In this document: one piece after another, positions 15,031-27,367 of the stretch
Layout: every line of letters starts with the position of its first letter
How positions within the stretch are numbered: the first letter of the stretch is position 1
Source: Microvelia longipes
Taxonomy: Eukaryota; Arthropoda; Insecta; Hemiptera; Veliidae
DNA: 64,000 nucleotides
Reading direction: 5' to 3'
Assembly: GCA_018340805.1 (NCBI GenBank)
Contig: JACMZG010001863.1
Coordinates: 57,604,091-57,668,090 of the forward strand
Notes under the pieces: generated by a model
Told to the model about the DNA's origin: nothing
What the model saw: only the letters and a program-made list of their open reading frames with translations
Databases searched by the model: none
Program-made: the position numbers and the translations under genes

Positions 15031-15676
15031 ATTTTTCGAGATTTTCAATAATTTTCAAATAAGCTTTCAAAGGCATTACAATCTCAAAGATACCTGAATA
15101 TTCTCGGTGAAAATCAAATTTCCTCAAAAACGTTTTCTACCCAGTTTAAACGTCAAGCCTGCTCTTGAGGTTAAACCCGCTCCGTCTGATATCAGACCCA
15201 TGTTGTAAGCTTTGCTTCCACAATATATGAATAATAAAAGCAGTTGAGATTTGTCATAACTGATTACATTATACAACTTTGTTTTGAAATTCTAAATTTT
15301 ACGAGTTGTTTGCAATCCCTCTATTTCAACATTTAGACAAACAAAGCTTCTTTTGAACGATAATATTCACGGACCTACTTTCATTACACCGAAATTAATT
15401 TATCTTGGTTTAGTCTTTTCATAGCTTTAATAAGTTTTCTTAAACTCTGGTGATTTTGAGTACTGTGATCGAAAAAAATATCTTTTCCGCTCTAGAAGTC
15501 TTAGAGCGGCCTCTTTCTAGCTTTCGCTACCGTCTCTGGAATACGGGCTCTCGTCCCGCTTAGGTGCCATTAGAATTTGTTTTATTTCGAGTTTGTTGAT
15601 GTTTTGTATTATTTGTTCTTACATGAAATTATAACATTGTATCAGCGAACTTTTAACGAATGGATTCTCTCGCCTT

Positions 15677-15850
15677 GCGTGTCTGTTCAGCAGACCTGTC
15701 TGCTAGCGTGCCTGTTCAGCAGACCTGTCTGCTAGCGTGCCTGTTCAGCAGACCTGTCTGCTAGCGTGCCTGTTCAACAGACCTGTCTGCTAGCGTGCCT
15801 GTTCAGCAGACCTGTCTGCTAGCGTGTCTGTTCAGCAGACCTGTTTGCTC
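15677..15850. repeat. 29-bp minisatellite with internal dyads
   Basis: Six copies of a 29-bp unit beginning GCGTGCCTGTTCAG. Each unit contains AGCAGAC CT GTCTGCT, a 7-bp hairpin, so the array could form serial stem-loops on either strand. Confidence 0.95.
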
Positions 15851-16475
15851 GTCGTAGTTCCTTTGAGGTCCTAATGTTGTAAAATCAACAAACACGTATT
15901 AATTCTTCTGCCTGCTTTATAAAGATAATTTTTCCGATTGGGAGGTTCATGCCAGATTTTTTATATTATAGGCATGGACAAAATATAATGAAACATGAAG
16001 ATTTTTTTACATAAAGAGTTTTAAATGGGCGTAGCTCGGTCTTATGGCAAGATTAACTGTTGATCGATTCGGTAAAATAAAATCGATAAATGATGATCGA
16101 TAAATAAAAAAAATAAAATAAAAAAATAAAAGAAGTTCCTATATGATATTCAAAAATTAAATCTAATACGGGAGGATCCGATCGCCATTCAGTACCTGGA
16201 TAGATGACCGCTAGGATAGAAACGATTGTATTCACTGTTTTATTCAAACAGTAAATAATAAAATCGCGAAAAACTCTGTAAAAAACCAATCCAAAATACA
16301 AATAAATAACTAAACACTCACTGGGACTATATTGGAATAGAGCGGATAGCAAAGAATAAATATCTAGGAGTTATAGTGAACTAGCCATAAATTAGAAGCA
16401 CCATATTACAGAAATTGTAACCTGAATGAAAACATAGCATAGCTGTAATAAATTTAAGTTTAGTTTAAATACACA
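15851..16475. other. Non-coding stretch
   Basis: The 99-aa minus-strand frame at 16,053-16,352 is hydrophobic and low-complexity at its C-terminus and shows no family signature. I do not call it a gene. Confidence 0.45.
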
Positions 16476-16505
16476 CTGATGATGGCATACTTCCCGAAGC
16501 GCGTC
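16476..16505 (+). ncRNA. Degenerate hammerhead-like core
   Basis: CTGATGATGGCATAC, then CGAAGCGCGTC. The first block matches the core, but the second has GAAG instead of GAAA and CGCG instead of CCGG. Probably a decayed relative of the 12.4-kb motif. Not expected to cleave. Confidence 0.3.
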
Positions 16506-16694
16506 AGATTTATTTGATTTTTTTGTGATATTAGACAAAGTATAATTAAAAAAAGTTTTTTGAAAATTGATATAATTTTAAGAATAGAAGATCGATTTGT
16601 TTAATAGTTATTTGTGTAACTAGGCAGGAAAATAGAATATTACTGACTTGTATCTAAGTTAGCCCCCGAGCCGTAGGCGAGGGTGTGCTATCTT

Positions 16695-16830
16695 AATTAC
16701 CTGCAGAGGCAAATCCGAGGCAGGTAATTTTCATTTTGACTGACGAGGCGAAGCCGAGGCAGGTAATATATAATTTGACTGACGAGGCAAAGCCGAGGAA
16801 AGCAAATATACGAGTCAGTAATGTTTCCTT
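16695..16830. repeat. Short direct repeats, GCCGAGGCAGGTAAT
   Basis: Two to three diverged units containing GACGAGGCRAAGCCGAGG and GCAGGTAAT in a row. The overlapping 93-aa minus-strand frame encodes the repeat (LVSQ and LPR words) and is not a gene. Confidence 0.7.
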
Positions 16831-17099
16831 TCCTGCCTTGTTCCACACAATATTTTATCTGCGAACAGTAATAAATCAAAACTAGCATTGTTGAAAAACT
16901 TATTACGTTTGTATAATGTTTAAATTTACATTTTCTTTGACTGATATTACAGATCTTATCATCGAGAAAGTTGACCACAGAGTAGCGCTCGATTTTGTGT
17001 TTGACAGTTCTTTTAAATACGCTACCACAATGTTTTTACTAACATTCTTTACTTTTTTCTCTGAGCACCATTCTTTGAACACTTTTATGCTTTGAAATA

Positions 17100-17790
17100 C
17101 CTACTTCCTGATTTGCCAGGTAGTTGGCTCTCTTTGGCATTTGTAGCTATTTCCAAAATATCCGGCGGGGTATGTTCGAAAAGTTCGGCTATATTTTCGA
17201 CGATATTCATCACAAAACGCTATAGATAATATACTGTATTAAATGAGGGTTCGTATGATAAAAGTAGTGAATGGCTCCACAAAAAAAGATGAGACAATAA
17301 ACCCAAAACAAAAAGTGTCTTTAATATAATCAATAAAATTTATTTCTAATTAAAGATTTACATTACAAATTATTTCATTTTAATTTTAATTAGTTACATA
17401 ATGTAATTATTCATTATATAAATTATTAAATAAATGCAATAGGCTTTTTATTATTAACTAATCATGTTTACAAAAATTATCTATGAACTTTCTTTACCAG
17501 CATAGGCAGGAGCGGCTGGGAAATGCTACTTTCCTGCGTAGGCAGGTAAAGTGCAGTCATTCATGACTGCATTATTATAATTACCAGCCGATCTGGGAAA
17601 TACTACTTTCTCGCCTAAAATTACTTCAGTAATGCTTCATTTTCCTGCCGTGAGCAGATAAAGAATATAACATGTATGTAACTATGACTGATAAACTTTT
17701 ATTTTCTTAGGATTGAAGTTTATTTTTTGAAGTTAGGAAAGAAATTAATTATTTTCAACTTAACTATACCTATTGTATCAAATATTAAAA
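17100..17790. other. Non-coding stretch with GC-tinged repeats
   Basis: Contains two diverged copies of GCTGGGAAATGCTACTTTCC (17,515 and about 17,590) and a dyad TGCAGTCATTCATGACTGCA at about 17,551. These share the AGGCAGGTAA word with the repeats at 16.7 kb. Confidence 0.5.
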
Positions 17791-17796
17791 AAATGT

Positions 17797-17895
17797 TGAA
17801 ACACCACCCTCGCTCTGGATGTACATTAGAGCGAGGATGATGTACATCTGGGGGTGTTTGTTACATCTGCTGAGGGCCTTCGCCAATTAAGAAGA
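17797..17895 (+). repeat. Dispersed repeat with CTCGCTCT dyad
   Basis: Contains CACCCTCGCTCT and its complement AGAGCGAGG, then GTACATCTG and TGCTGAGGGCCTTCGCC. A related piece, TTCTGAGGGCTTTTGCC, lies at about 31,262-31,320. Confidence 0.55.
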
Positions 17896-18015
17896 ATAAA
17901 AGTATGTTGGAAATTATTTTTAATATTTTTATGTCAATTATTGGTGGAAACAAACGACTTCATTTTTATTATCACCCCATACCCGGGTATGCGGGATATA
18001 CAACTTCATATCGAA

Positions 18016-18035
18016 ATATATATATATATATATAT

Positions 18036-18069
<34 letters not shown>
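18016..18069. repeat. (AT)n microsatellite
   Basis: Short AT run with one ATTATTAT slip. Confidence 0.9.
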
Positions 18070-18072
<3 letters not shown>

Positions 18073-18117
18073 AAATTTAAAAAGAAATTTCCTGAAAAAA
18101 ACTTTAGGTATTTTACT

Positions 18118-18345
18118 GGATAATAAAAATGCTCTTTAGAAAACTGTGTAGGAGTGAAAACAAGAAGAATGAACTTAAAAGTTTTAAAAAATGTTGAAAG
18201 AAAAATACAAAAGGAAAGTAATTTTTATGGTGGTTTTGTCGAGGCTTGTATAGAATAAGTTTAGATTATGTGTCAATCTTTGTAACGTTTTAACTTGTCA
18301 ACCTTAACTCTGGAAAACTTATAATAGGCTTTTCTAGAAAAATTC
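18118..18345 (+). repeat. Dispersed repeat, partner at 23.4 kb
   Basis: Words ATGCTCTTTAGAAAACTG, ATTATGTGTCAATCTTTG and AACTTATAATAGGCTTTTCT recur in reverse order and strand at 23,440-23,640. The two copies are inverted relative to each other, about 5 kb apart. No coding content. Confidence 0.65.
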
Positions 18346-18429
18346 AACCCGCAAAGAAAACAAGTTAAGAGCTCAAGTTTTAGTATTTTTTTTTAAAAAA
18401 AGGTAAGTTCGCTAAAATATTTAGAACCA

Positions 18430-19030
18430 TAAATTGTGATCAAGGACAGTGAATAGATATTGATGTGATATAAATTGATTTGACAGTGATATAGATGAAT
18501 GAACATACATGGATGTGATATAGATAGATTTGTTAGATATAAATATTGGTGAATAGATATGGATGTGATATAGATAGATTGTGATATAGATGAATGAACA
18601 TACTTGGATGTGATATAGATGATAGATATAATATTGGTGAATATTGGATGTGATGTAGATAGATAGATATAAATATTGATGAATAGATATGGATGTGATA
18701 TAAATAGATTTGACAGTGATATAGATGAATGAACATACATGGATGTGATATAGATAGATTAGTTAGATATAAATATTGATAGATATGGATGTGATATAGA
18801 TAGATATAAATATTGATAAATAGATATGGATGTGATATAGATAGATTTGACAGTGATATAGATGAATGAATATACATGGATGTGATATAGATAGATTTGT
18901 TTGATATAAATATTGGTGAATAGATATGGATGTGATATAGATAGATCTGTTAGATATAAATATTGATGCATAGATATGGATGTGATATAGATAGATTTGT
19001 TAGATATAAATATTGATAATTAGATGTATG
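18430..19030. repeat. ~50-bp GATA-rich minisatellite
   Basis: Many diverged units built from GATATGGATGTGATATAGAT, AGATTTGTTAGATATAAATA and GATGAATGAACATACATGG. Three overlapping minus-strand frames over the array encode only HPYLFINIYIYL-type repeats and are artefacts. Confidence 0.95.
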
Positions 19031-19089
19031 GATGCGAGCTATTAAATTTATCAAGGGCAAGATAAAAGGTGCATCACCTAGTTTCGCTA

Positions 19090-19190
19090 GTTAGTATTTA
19101 TATTAACCTTTGACCTTTCGGAGGTGTGGAGTTCGCATCCCAGATTTCGTTCTCAGTTTATATATATTACCTTTTATTATTTATCGCCAA
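19090..19190 (+). mobile_element. SINE head fragment
   Basis: CCTTTGACCTTTCGGAGG, then a B-box-like GAGTTCGCATCCCAG, and TTCGTTCTCAGTTTAT. This matches the tRNA-like part of the SINE at 49.8-50.05 kb, read on the opposite strand. Body and tail are missing. Confidence 0.55.
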
Positions 19191-19971
19191 CATTAGAATA
19201 CATATATAGCGTAACAGTTGCCTTTACTATCGGGGATTGTCTCTGAGGGACAAACTGCTGTTTATTTGGTCGCAGATTATAACAAAATAAAAGGCTGGGA
19301 AATAGTAGGCCAGAAGAAGGATATAAGTGATGTCAGCATAATAACAACTTTTTAATTGGTGTAAGGCCTCCTAAAAAGATAAAATAATGCGCATAGTTCG
19401 CAATAAGTGCTTTTAATTTTTATTTGCTGCAAATTTTCAGGTCGCTTTTATTTATTCGAACGGAATGTTTTTCTTTTTAACTGAATATTACTTATGAAAC
19501 AAACAATATTATGTAAAATAACATTAGCTAGACACGAGCAAAATAACATTATGTTTTACTTCCTGAAACATACTTCCTATGGAAGAGGATGGTCGAAATA
19601 TTCCTATATATTTTTATATACTGGGGTTTCAAATGAAAGGTAAGGTGCGCATATTTTTTAAAACTGGATTTTTAAAGTTATTTAAAGCTAAAAGTAGTTT
19701 CTGAGTTTTTCAGTTTCTTTAGGAGAAAATGTCACGTCACCTTTGAGTAAAATCTTTGCCAGGTTTAAACTACAAAACCTGTTATGTTTTAGAAGTGTTT
19801 TTAGTTACTTTTAAGTTTAATGGGTTTCAGAAAAAAAGTTTAAAATATTGCATACTCAGGCAAATAAATGACAAAGTAAAGTAATTCTACTGATAAGGGG
19901 ATCGAGTTCATTGTCATAGAACTATACAATTATTTCAAGACAACAAATTTTATGGGGACCTCTATTTTAAA
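19191..19971. other. AT-rich non-coding stretch
   Basis: No recognisable gene or repeat. Confidence 0.5.
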
Positions 19972-20405
19972 TATTCAAGCTTTTGAGGAGGAATATTAAC
20001 TAAAATATTCCTTTTCATTTAAATACTAAAAGGAATAATAAAAGGAATAGATAACTATATTATTAGTAACATTTATATATATGATTGCAATCATAATCAA
20101 TAACATTTGGCTGTAAAGATTTATTTATTTAAGAGGGTCTTGCCCCAACATAGGAATTTTTAACTGTAGATCTTTATTTAGAACTTAATTTAACTCAATA
20201 ACATTGTTACCTTTTTTGTTTTTAACGGTATTATTTGTCTGTTACTCTAGTTGTTGTCCTAACATCTAGTGTAAACCACAATGTAACTGTTTTTGTTATT
20301 GTTTGATATGTTCAGCCTTGAAAAAGATTAAATTATATCGAAAGCTCGGCAAAATTAGTTTTTTTTGTATTAATTAGGACCTATTCCTCCTCAAAAGCTT
20401 GAATA
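19972..20405. mobile_element. Possible short TIR element
   Basis: A 24-bp inverted pair with core TCAAGCTTTTGAGGAGGAAT on the left and its complement ATTCCTCCTCAAAAGCTTGA on the right encloses about 390 bp. There is no coding capacity. The near-perfect ends argue for a non-autonomous element. Target duplication could not be settled: AATTATTTCA flanks both sides. Confidence 0.5.
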
Positions 20406-20807
20406 CAATTATTTCAGCAACTGCTATTTTTTATTTTAGTAACTCGGCTATTTTTGGTTTGGGGTTATGAGACAATGAAGTAAAAAATTACAAAATGCAA
20501 AAGTGAGGTCCAGTTGCTTAGGAGTTTTCCTCACTCTATTGGTTTCACTACGCTCATCTTATCCACTTTGGCTTCGCTTTACTCATTTTAAGACAATAGA
20601 ACCCTTAAAATTTATATTGCAAAATGATCCCATTTTATTCCTAGTGGTAGTCCATCGGTAATCTACCTCGCTAGTGATTTTATCAATCCGTATTGAAATT
20701 ATATATAGAATACTTATTTATTAATTTAAGAGGTACGCTTGTAGTAAATTTAAACTCGATTGATTTTTTTAATTAATAAAAAAACGTATACATGTCATTC
20801 GATAAAG

Positions 20808-21095
20808 ATCTAACTAATGCTGATACTGATATAAAACTTGCTGCAGTTGTTGGTCATGCACTTGTACTACACGCGTGCCGAATTTCAAAATGTCGAAACG
20901 TTTTTCATATTTGATAAGTCTTTATTTCCGGTTAATGTGGTTATAAAATCTTATTTTCCGAATACCGCAACTAGACCAACGTTTGTGTTCATAGTTTCAA
21001 CCCTCTATAAACACTCTGAGAACAATGATGACAACAAACACACATACAGACTGATAGTTTATTAAAAGGTCATAAAAACACCTGAAACGAATAAT
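20808..21095 (-). repeat. Dispersed repeat family B copy
   Basis: CTAATGCTGATACTGATATA, GCAGTTGTTGGTCATG and ACTACACGCGTGCC lead to the reversed GT-tract part (ACACACATACAGACTG, ACACCTGAAACGAATAAT). The first 75 bases are duplicated inside the following minisatellite at 21,646-21,720. Confidence 0.65.
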
Positions 21096-21143
21096 TCCTG
21101 TTAAACTCTGTTTTGGATGTTTAGTGCAACACAATACGTTTCC

Positions 21144-22600
21144 TGTATAGCTTCGGCATAAGTGAGGACCTTTCCCTGATGTACTTGGTGTTGATGCATA
21201 AGTGAGGACTTTCCCTGATGTACTTGGTGTTGATGCATAAGTGAGGACTTTTCCTGATGTACTTGGTGTTGATGCATAAGTGAGGACTTTTCCTGATGTA
21301 CTTGGTGTTGATGCATAAGTGAGGACTTTCCCTGATGTACTTGGTGTTGATGCATAAGTAAGGACTTTCCCTGATGTACTTGGAGTTGATGCATAAGTAA
21401 GGACTTTCCCTGATGTACTTGGAGTTGATGCATAAGTGAGGGCTTTTCCTGATGTACTTGATGTTGATGCATAAGTAAGGACTTTCCCTGATGTACTTGG
21501 TGGTTAATGCATAAGTGAGGACTTTTCCTGATGTACTGGGTGTTGATGCATAAGTGAGGACTTTTCCTGATGTACTTGATGTTGATGCATAAGTAAGGAC
21601 TTTCCCTGATGTACTTGGTGTTAATGCATAAGTGAGGACTTTTCCTAACTAATGCTGATACTGATATAGGACTTACTGCAGTTGTTGGTCATGTACTTGT
21701 ACTACACGCGTGCCAAATGAACTTGGTGTTGATGCATAAGTGAGGACATTCCCTGATGTACTGGGTGTTAATGCATAAGTGAGGACTTTTCCTGATGTAC
21801 TTGGTGTTGATGCATAAGTGAGGACTTTTCCTGATGTACTTGGTGTTGATGCATGAATGTACCTTGATGTAATGCACTTTCCCTGATGTACATGGCGTTA
21901 GATGCATAAGTGAGGACTTTTCCTGATGTACTTGGTGTTGATGCATAAGTGAGGGCTTTTCCTGATGTACTTGGAGTTGATGCATAAGTGAGGACTTTTC
22001 CTGATGTACTTGGTGTTGATGCATAAGTGAGGACTTTTCCTGATGTACTTGGTGTTGATGCATAAGTGAGGACTTTTCCTGATGTACTTGGTGTTGATGT
22101 AGTGAGGTTTCCTGATGTACTTGGAGTTGATGCATAAGTGAGGACTTTTCCTGATGTACTTGGTGTTGATGCATAAGTGAGGACTTTTCCTGATGTACTT
22201 GGTGTTGATGCATAAGTGAGGACTTTCCCTGATGTACTTGGTGTTAGATGTATAAGTGAGGACTTTTCCTGATGTACTTGGTGTTGATGCATAAGTGAGG
22301 ACTTTCCCTGATGTACTTGGTGTTGATGCATAAGTGAGGACTTTTCCTGATGTACTTGGTGTTGATGCATAAGTGAGGACTTTCCCTGATGTACTTGGTG
22401 TTGATGCATAAGTGAGGACATTCCCTGATGTACTGGGTGTTGATGCATAAGTGAGGACTTTTCCTGATGTACTTGATGTTGATGCATAAGTAAGGACTTT
22501 CCCTGATGTACTTGGTGTTGATGCATAAGTGAAGACTTTCCCTGATGTACTTGGTGTTGATGCATAAGTGAGGACTTTTCCTGATGTACTTGGTGTTGAT
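21144..22600. repeat. 39-bp minisatellite array
   Basis: About 35 copies of a 39-bp unit containing CATAAGTGAGGACTTTTCC and GATGTACTTGGTGTTGATG. Because 39 is a multiple of three, long repeat frames exist in several phases (13 residues per unit on the minus strand: MHQHQVHQGKSSL), which explains overlapping open frames at 21.1-22.66 kb. The array is interrupted at 21,646-21,720 by a copy of the flanking family-B sequence and contains a few irregular units near 21,850 and 22,100. I see no start context, conserved ends or domain suggesting a protein. Confidence 0.95.
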
Positions 22601-23439
22601 GGAGCTATTAAAATTAGGGCAGCTCCTCAAACTAATTTCTATTGAACCCCTTCTCACCTCTTTCCACTTTTGTCTTCTTTCAATGAAAATTAACTAAAAA
22701 TGTCCTCCTTTGCTAAAATTAATATATGTGTTGCAATATGTTCAGCTTTGTCATAAAGCCTTGTGTGAAGTTATTCAAGGACATTACTCAACATTATATT
22801 TGATAGTGTTCCTTTAATATTTCTAATAACTTCAACATGGCCAACTTTTTACAGATATAGAAAATATACAGGAAAGAAAATATCAAAATTGAACTCGAGA
22901 GTGAATTTTCCCTAAGCTATTTTCGCTAATACTTAAGCTAGCCCCAAATACTTTTAATCTACTACTTCTATCTACTTATCCGAAGTTTTAGTTAAAAAGA
23001 TTTAGAAAAACTATATAAAGATTTTTCTATCTACAATTTTTTTTTAACCAAAAGAAAAGCTGAAACGTCAAAAAGACCGCTCCAAATCCCTGTCTTCAAC
23101 TTCTTCTTAAAGTAAAATTGTCAATTTGGAACTAAAAATATCTAAAGTTGTTTTACAGAAGTATGTTTGCACTTTCTTTTGGTATTTATTTACAAAATTT
23201 CAACCTACACTTCTATTGACACCAGTGTTTTGCTTACTCAATGCTTCCTACTGCTATTAAGAGTTAGGAAAGTAATAATTAATTAGTTTTACATAATTAG
23301 GATATATTGATATATGTAATATCTGACATCCATGCAAATAGTATTCATCTAGCTATTGCTCAGCCTAATATTTTAATAATTCCAAAGCATCAACGTCAAC
23401 TTACCTTTTTATAAAAAAAAATACAACTGAAACTTTTCA
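22601..23439. other. AT-rich non-coding stretch
   Basis: No gene or repeat recognised. Confidence 0.5.
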
Positions 23440-23640
23440 AACTTGTTTTAAGAAAAGCCTATTATAAGTTTTTCAGAGTTAAGGTATACAAGTTTAAACG
23501 TTACAGAGATTGACACATAATCTAAACTTATTCTATACACGCCTCGGCGGAACAACCATAAAAATCACTCTTGATTTGAATTTTTCTTTCGAAATTTATA
23601 AAACTATTGAATTCAGTTTTCTAAAGAGCATTAGGTCTAT
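23440..23640 (-). repeat. Dispersed repeat, partner of 18.1 kb
   Basis: Inverted, diverged copy of 18,118-18,345: AAGCCTATTATAAGTTTTTC, TTGACACATAATCTAAACTT and TTTTCTAAAGAGCATTAGG. Confidence 0.65.
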
Positions 23641-24714
23641 GTTACGACGCTCTTTAGAGTTGCGTTGACTCTCTAAGATCCTATAAACACCAGTACACTC
23701 TTTAGGAGAGAGATCATTGGACCAAACATCATTGGTACATATCATTGTACCAATATATCAATCGACAATATGGTAATTCTCAGGCTATGTTCACCTTGTT
23801 ATGGCCTATGTCCTAGTGGACTGAATACTAATTTGGATCTAGGCATAAATCTAGCAGGCAGTTTAGGCACAGTCAAGGGATTGAAACAAATCAACCTGGA
23901 GCAGGTCCAGAATTGTTTTTGTAGGCTCAATTGTAAGCCTTGCTGCTTCATTTTTAGTTTTAAATTTCCATTTATATTGTTGTTTACAAATGAACTCTTT
24001 AATTCTTTAAGCTTTCCATTAGACATTCGTGTTGTCTCTTTTTAGCGAATTCCTAAAAATAATTGAAATATATCTGAATTTCCCACATCAATGGATAGGA
24101 ATAGTGGGATTCAGAATTGGGGGTGTGTAAAAAAATCCGTTTCTTAGGTCCCTTATAACGATAAATTAAGTCTGGCAAGATTTGTATATTATGCCAGGCC
24201 CATTTTAGGGCCTGTCGGTCCATCATAGTATTTCATCCGTAATTTTGATGACTAAATATAAGTCTGTTGCTTTCATTCCTTCTACTTCTTATGTTACTAT
24301 TTCAAATGATACTGTCTCTAGAACTTAACTAGCTAGTATTAAAATTTCTGGCTTGTTCTGTTGTGCGGTTTCAGTGGATTGTCTTTTGAAAAAGAACAAC
24401 GCTTGTTCCTCCTGCAGAGATGAAGACTCCATTCCCTAATACCACAGAGTTTCATAGCAAAGTATCAACAAAGGATAGGTAGAAGCTTTGTTTCTCCCTT
24501 TAGCACCTTGTTCATGTTTATCATTGCTTAAGATTTCTATTATCAAAAAGAAGCTAAGAATTTTCTTTTAATTAAGGAAAATTGAAATATTATCGGAGTG
24601 AAAATGATTTGCATTGTGTCTAATTAGATTGGTCGCTCTGTTTTATTTACTCATTTTCTTTTAGAAATGTTTTAATTGAATGAGATTCCTTTTTCTTTTT
24701 TTATAATTTACCTT
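23641..24714. other. Non-coding stretch with unassigned frames
   Basis: Two overlapping opposite frames lie at 23,770-24,045 (plus, 91 aa) and 23,799-24,026 (minus, 75 aa). Neither shows a domain, and the long overlap on both strands argues against either being real. The rest is featureless. Confidence 0.4.
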
Positions 24715-24950
24715 TCCTCGCCTTTTACAATAAGTATGTAAGAAAAGTATTGAGTTCACCCTAAAATTCCGAACTAAAGATTTCATCAGAATTGTTCGTT
24801 TTAAGACGTTTTGAGTCAACAAACATCATAATGTTTGACTGTGAGAGAGTGTGTGTGTGTCTGCGTCACGCATAATTAACACTGTATTTATATCAGAAAA
24901 TCTAAATTTTCTAGAAAAATTGTGTCTAATGCACATGAGCCCCGTGATTA
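24715..24950 (+). repeat. Dispersed repeat family B, GT-tract portion
   Basis: AAGAAAAGTATTGAG, a GAGTGTGTGTGTGTCTG tract, GCGTCACGCATAATTAACAC and TTGTGTCTAATGC follow the order of the 10.7-kb copy. Confidence 0.65.
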
Positions 24951-26427
24951 TTTGATTACTTATAAGTGAACTAAAATAGAGGGCTAGGACAACATTGTCT
25001 TTACACTGAGATTAAAAGTATTGGACAAGCCTATAAAATCTGTGTTTTCACTCTTCATGTCTAACAGTAATACCAACATACTATAGTATTTTTTTTTTTT
25101 TTTTTTCAATATTCATAACTTTTTTTACCAATGAAGAACTTCGTGAATTTCTTTTGAATAAATTTTAATAAAAAAGGACTGAAGTCTTGGTTAATTTAAT
25201 TGATATCATAATTTAAAAACAGTCCAAAAAAGCTCTAAAGTAATGAAGAACTTGGTTAAAAAAACATTTATAACTTAATAAACTCAAACAATGTAAGAAT
25301 AACATTTAATACTTACATGTTAATCACCTTACAGGTAATACGACAAATTTATAACCTGACAATAACAAGGATGCAATCTTCTTATTGTCAGGTTATAGTA
25401 GCATTCTTCTTATTGGTATACTTCTAACAACAAGTAGCATACTTCTAACAACTAGGATGTTGTTAGAACCTGAGGAAGTAACTGAGGAGCATGACAACAG
25501 TGTTTTACATTGGTAATGTACAATATGCTCCTTCCCTTTTATAAAAGTTCCATGAGCGAGACTAAGTATCTCTAGTATTAGATTTATCGAAGGTGAAAAA
25601 TCACAATACTTCTCTCTTTCAGAGATGAGGACGTAATACTTCTTGAAAGGAAAATAAATTCAATTTTCCTTAGTTCAACTCAAATGGAGAGGAACAATGT
25701 TTGAAAATGACTTGCTTTTCCGTATTTTTTTTTTCAATTTCAACCAAGAAAGGGTGAATGACATTGACTTAGGATTTTGTAAAGCGGATATCCGTTGGAA
25801 TATATGTACTGATTCCGAAGTGTTTTTTTTACTTCTTTGTTTACCATGTGTCAGAATTCAATATGATTTCAAATTTTATTTGGAATTTTCTTTTATTGTT
25901 TTCTTTTTCTTTATGGTTGTATATTTTTTTTTTAAATTTATACCTTATTTCTTATTTATTCTTGTTTTCCCCCAAAAATAGAGACTGATTTCAATCTCAA
26001 TGTTGTTTTGCGGACTAAAGAAGGAAAAATAAGCAATACCTAGGTCTAAGCGCAGGAAAATTCCAATAAAGAACAGAAAGGAGACTTATCCTCGTTTAAA
26101 GAATTTTTCCTGCCTAAGAGAAAGCTATAGGTTGTTTCTTTTTTCTTATCTCTGAGAGCATAGAGAGATCAGGGCAAAATGATCGTAAAGCTTCCGAGAA
26201 CGACACAAGATCAGCGGCTATTCTTCAACCAATAGGGAAAGACAAAATGTTTACAGGAATACATAAGACGCCCTATTTTTAGCACACAATTCAAGAGCAG
26301 ACACGTGAATAGGAGTATCTTTGGAGAACATGAGTTCAAATAGATTTGTGATCAATAACAGATAAGATTGTTAAATTATGAAGACTGCGGATGTTTGCAC
26401 GAGCCGTTAGGCCTAGTTATATTATTA
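24951..26427. other. AT-rich non-coding stretch
   Basis: A T run lies at about 25,088-25,106. An imperfect inverted duplication around TAACCTGACAATAACAAG and CTTATTGTCAGGTTATAG occurs at about 25,351-25,400. The 94-aa frame at 25,697 is dominated by F/L low-complexity sequence and is not called. Confidence 0.45.
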
Positions 26428-26733
26428 GTAGAGTCATAGCCTATCTCACTACATTGAGAAGCTTGAAACATTATATTGATACTCTCGGGGGCTCTGTGTA
26501 ACCTCATTGGAACCTCCTCCATATCTGAGTTAAGGTTATAATAAATCAATTGTCGCATACTTCACACAAATTTCTTGTGTTTTATTTATATTTTATACGT
26601 TCTGCTGCGTTAGTTTTTGTTAATTTATACTGTTTACTTAATTATATCAAGTAAATAGTACAACAGTTTATGGTGTTCAGTGTTCAGGTTACTTTTTCGA
26701 TGTTTTATAATTCAACCATTTGTGCCCCTCTAT
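26428..26733 (+). mobile_element. MITE family A, copy 2
   Basis: Shares CTCTGTGTAACCTCATTGGA, AGTTAAGGTTATAATAAATC and GGTTACTTTTTCGATGTTTT with copy 1. The left end is worn (TAGTAGAGTCATAGCC), the right end is TGCCCCTCTATT. A 60-aa minus-strand frame inside it is incidental. Confidence 0.6.
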
Positions 26734-27367
26734 TAATAATATCTCGATGAGTCTAGTACGCAATAGTAATCAGAGTATAACCTTTTTCAAATGTTATAAT
26801 CTGATTTATGCATACATATTGTAAATCTTTAATTCAATTTGACGTAATATGTATATCTTGAGAATATAGCTTATAATATTTGAGTATATAATACTACTAT
26901 AACTATCATATCCTTTGACAGATATATAAACTATCTTGTAAGATTAGAACCGTAAGTCATAAGTCGTAATCGTAAGTCATTGTTAACAAGGCCTGCATGT
27001 CGACCACAGTGCTATTTTTTTCCTAGTCTATATTCAAGGAGGTGTATTTCAAATACATCAGTCACTTCATCTCACCTTCGTGTGGATCCATGGCTATAGT
27101 TAGAATTAACTCCCACTTAGTTGACCACTAGAAGTTTCAATTCCCCATTATTTGTTTGGCAGTGTCTGGTAAGTAGGGTATTCTGATTACCAAATTGTGT
27201 TTTCTACCGTAACTTTAAAAAGTTATATTGAAGCAGAGATTAATATTAATTATTCTAGAAACTGTATAATATTCCATACAATTTGATACTTATACAATCA
27301 AATTCAAATATTTTTTCCCAGCTATCGTTTGGCATTCAAAAGGACTATTACCTATTTATAATTAAAA
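26734..27367. other. AT-rich non-coding stretch
   Basis: Nothing recognisable beyond a short CGTAAGTCATAAGTCGTAAT duplication near 26,950. Confidence 0.5.

Noticed and set aside
16053..16352. 99-aa hydrophobic minus-strand frame
   Set aside because: Low-complexity FYF-rich end created by an AAATAAAA run; no start context or homologue recognised.
18393..18971. Three overlapping minus-strand frames of 70-115 aa
   Set aside because: Translation of the GATA-rich minisatellite, with repeated HPYLF/IYIYL words and no conserved ends.
21144..22600. CRISPR array
   Set aside because: Units are contiguous with no unique spacers and the surroundings are eukaryotic.
21101..22657. Histidine/glutamine-rich repeat protein, up to 265 aa
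   Set aside because: The 39-bp unit is a multiple of three, so several phases stay open. Frames are broken at irregular units, there is no signal peptide or flanking unique coding sequence, and no promoter match.
23770..24045. 91-aa plus frame and overlapping 75-aa minus frame
   Set aside because: Open on both strands with no motif in either; cannot support one over the other.
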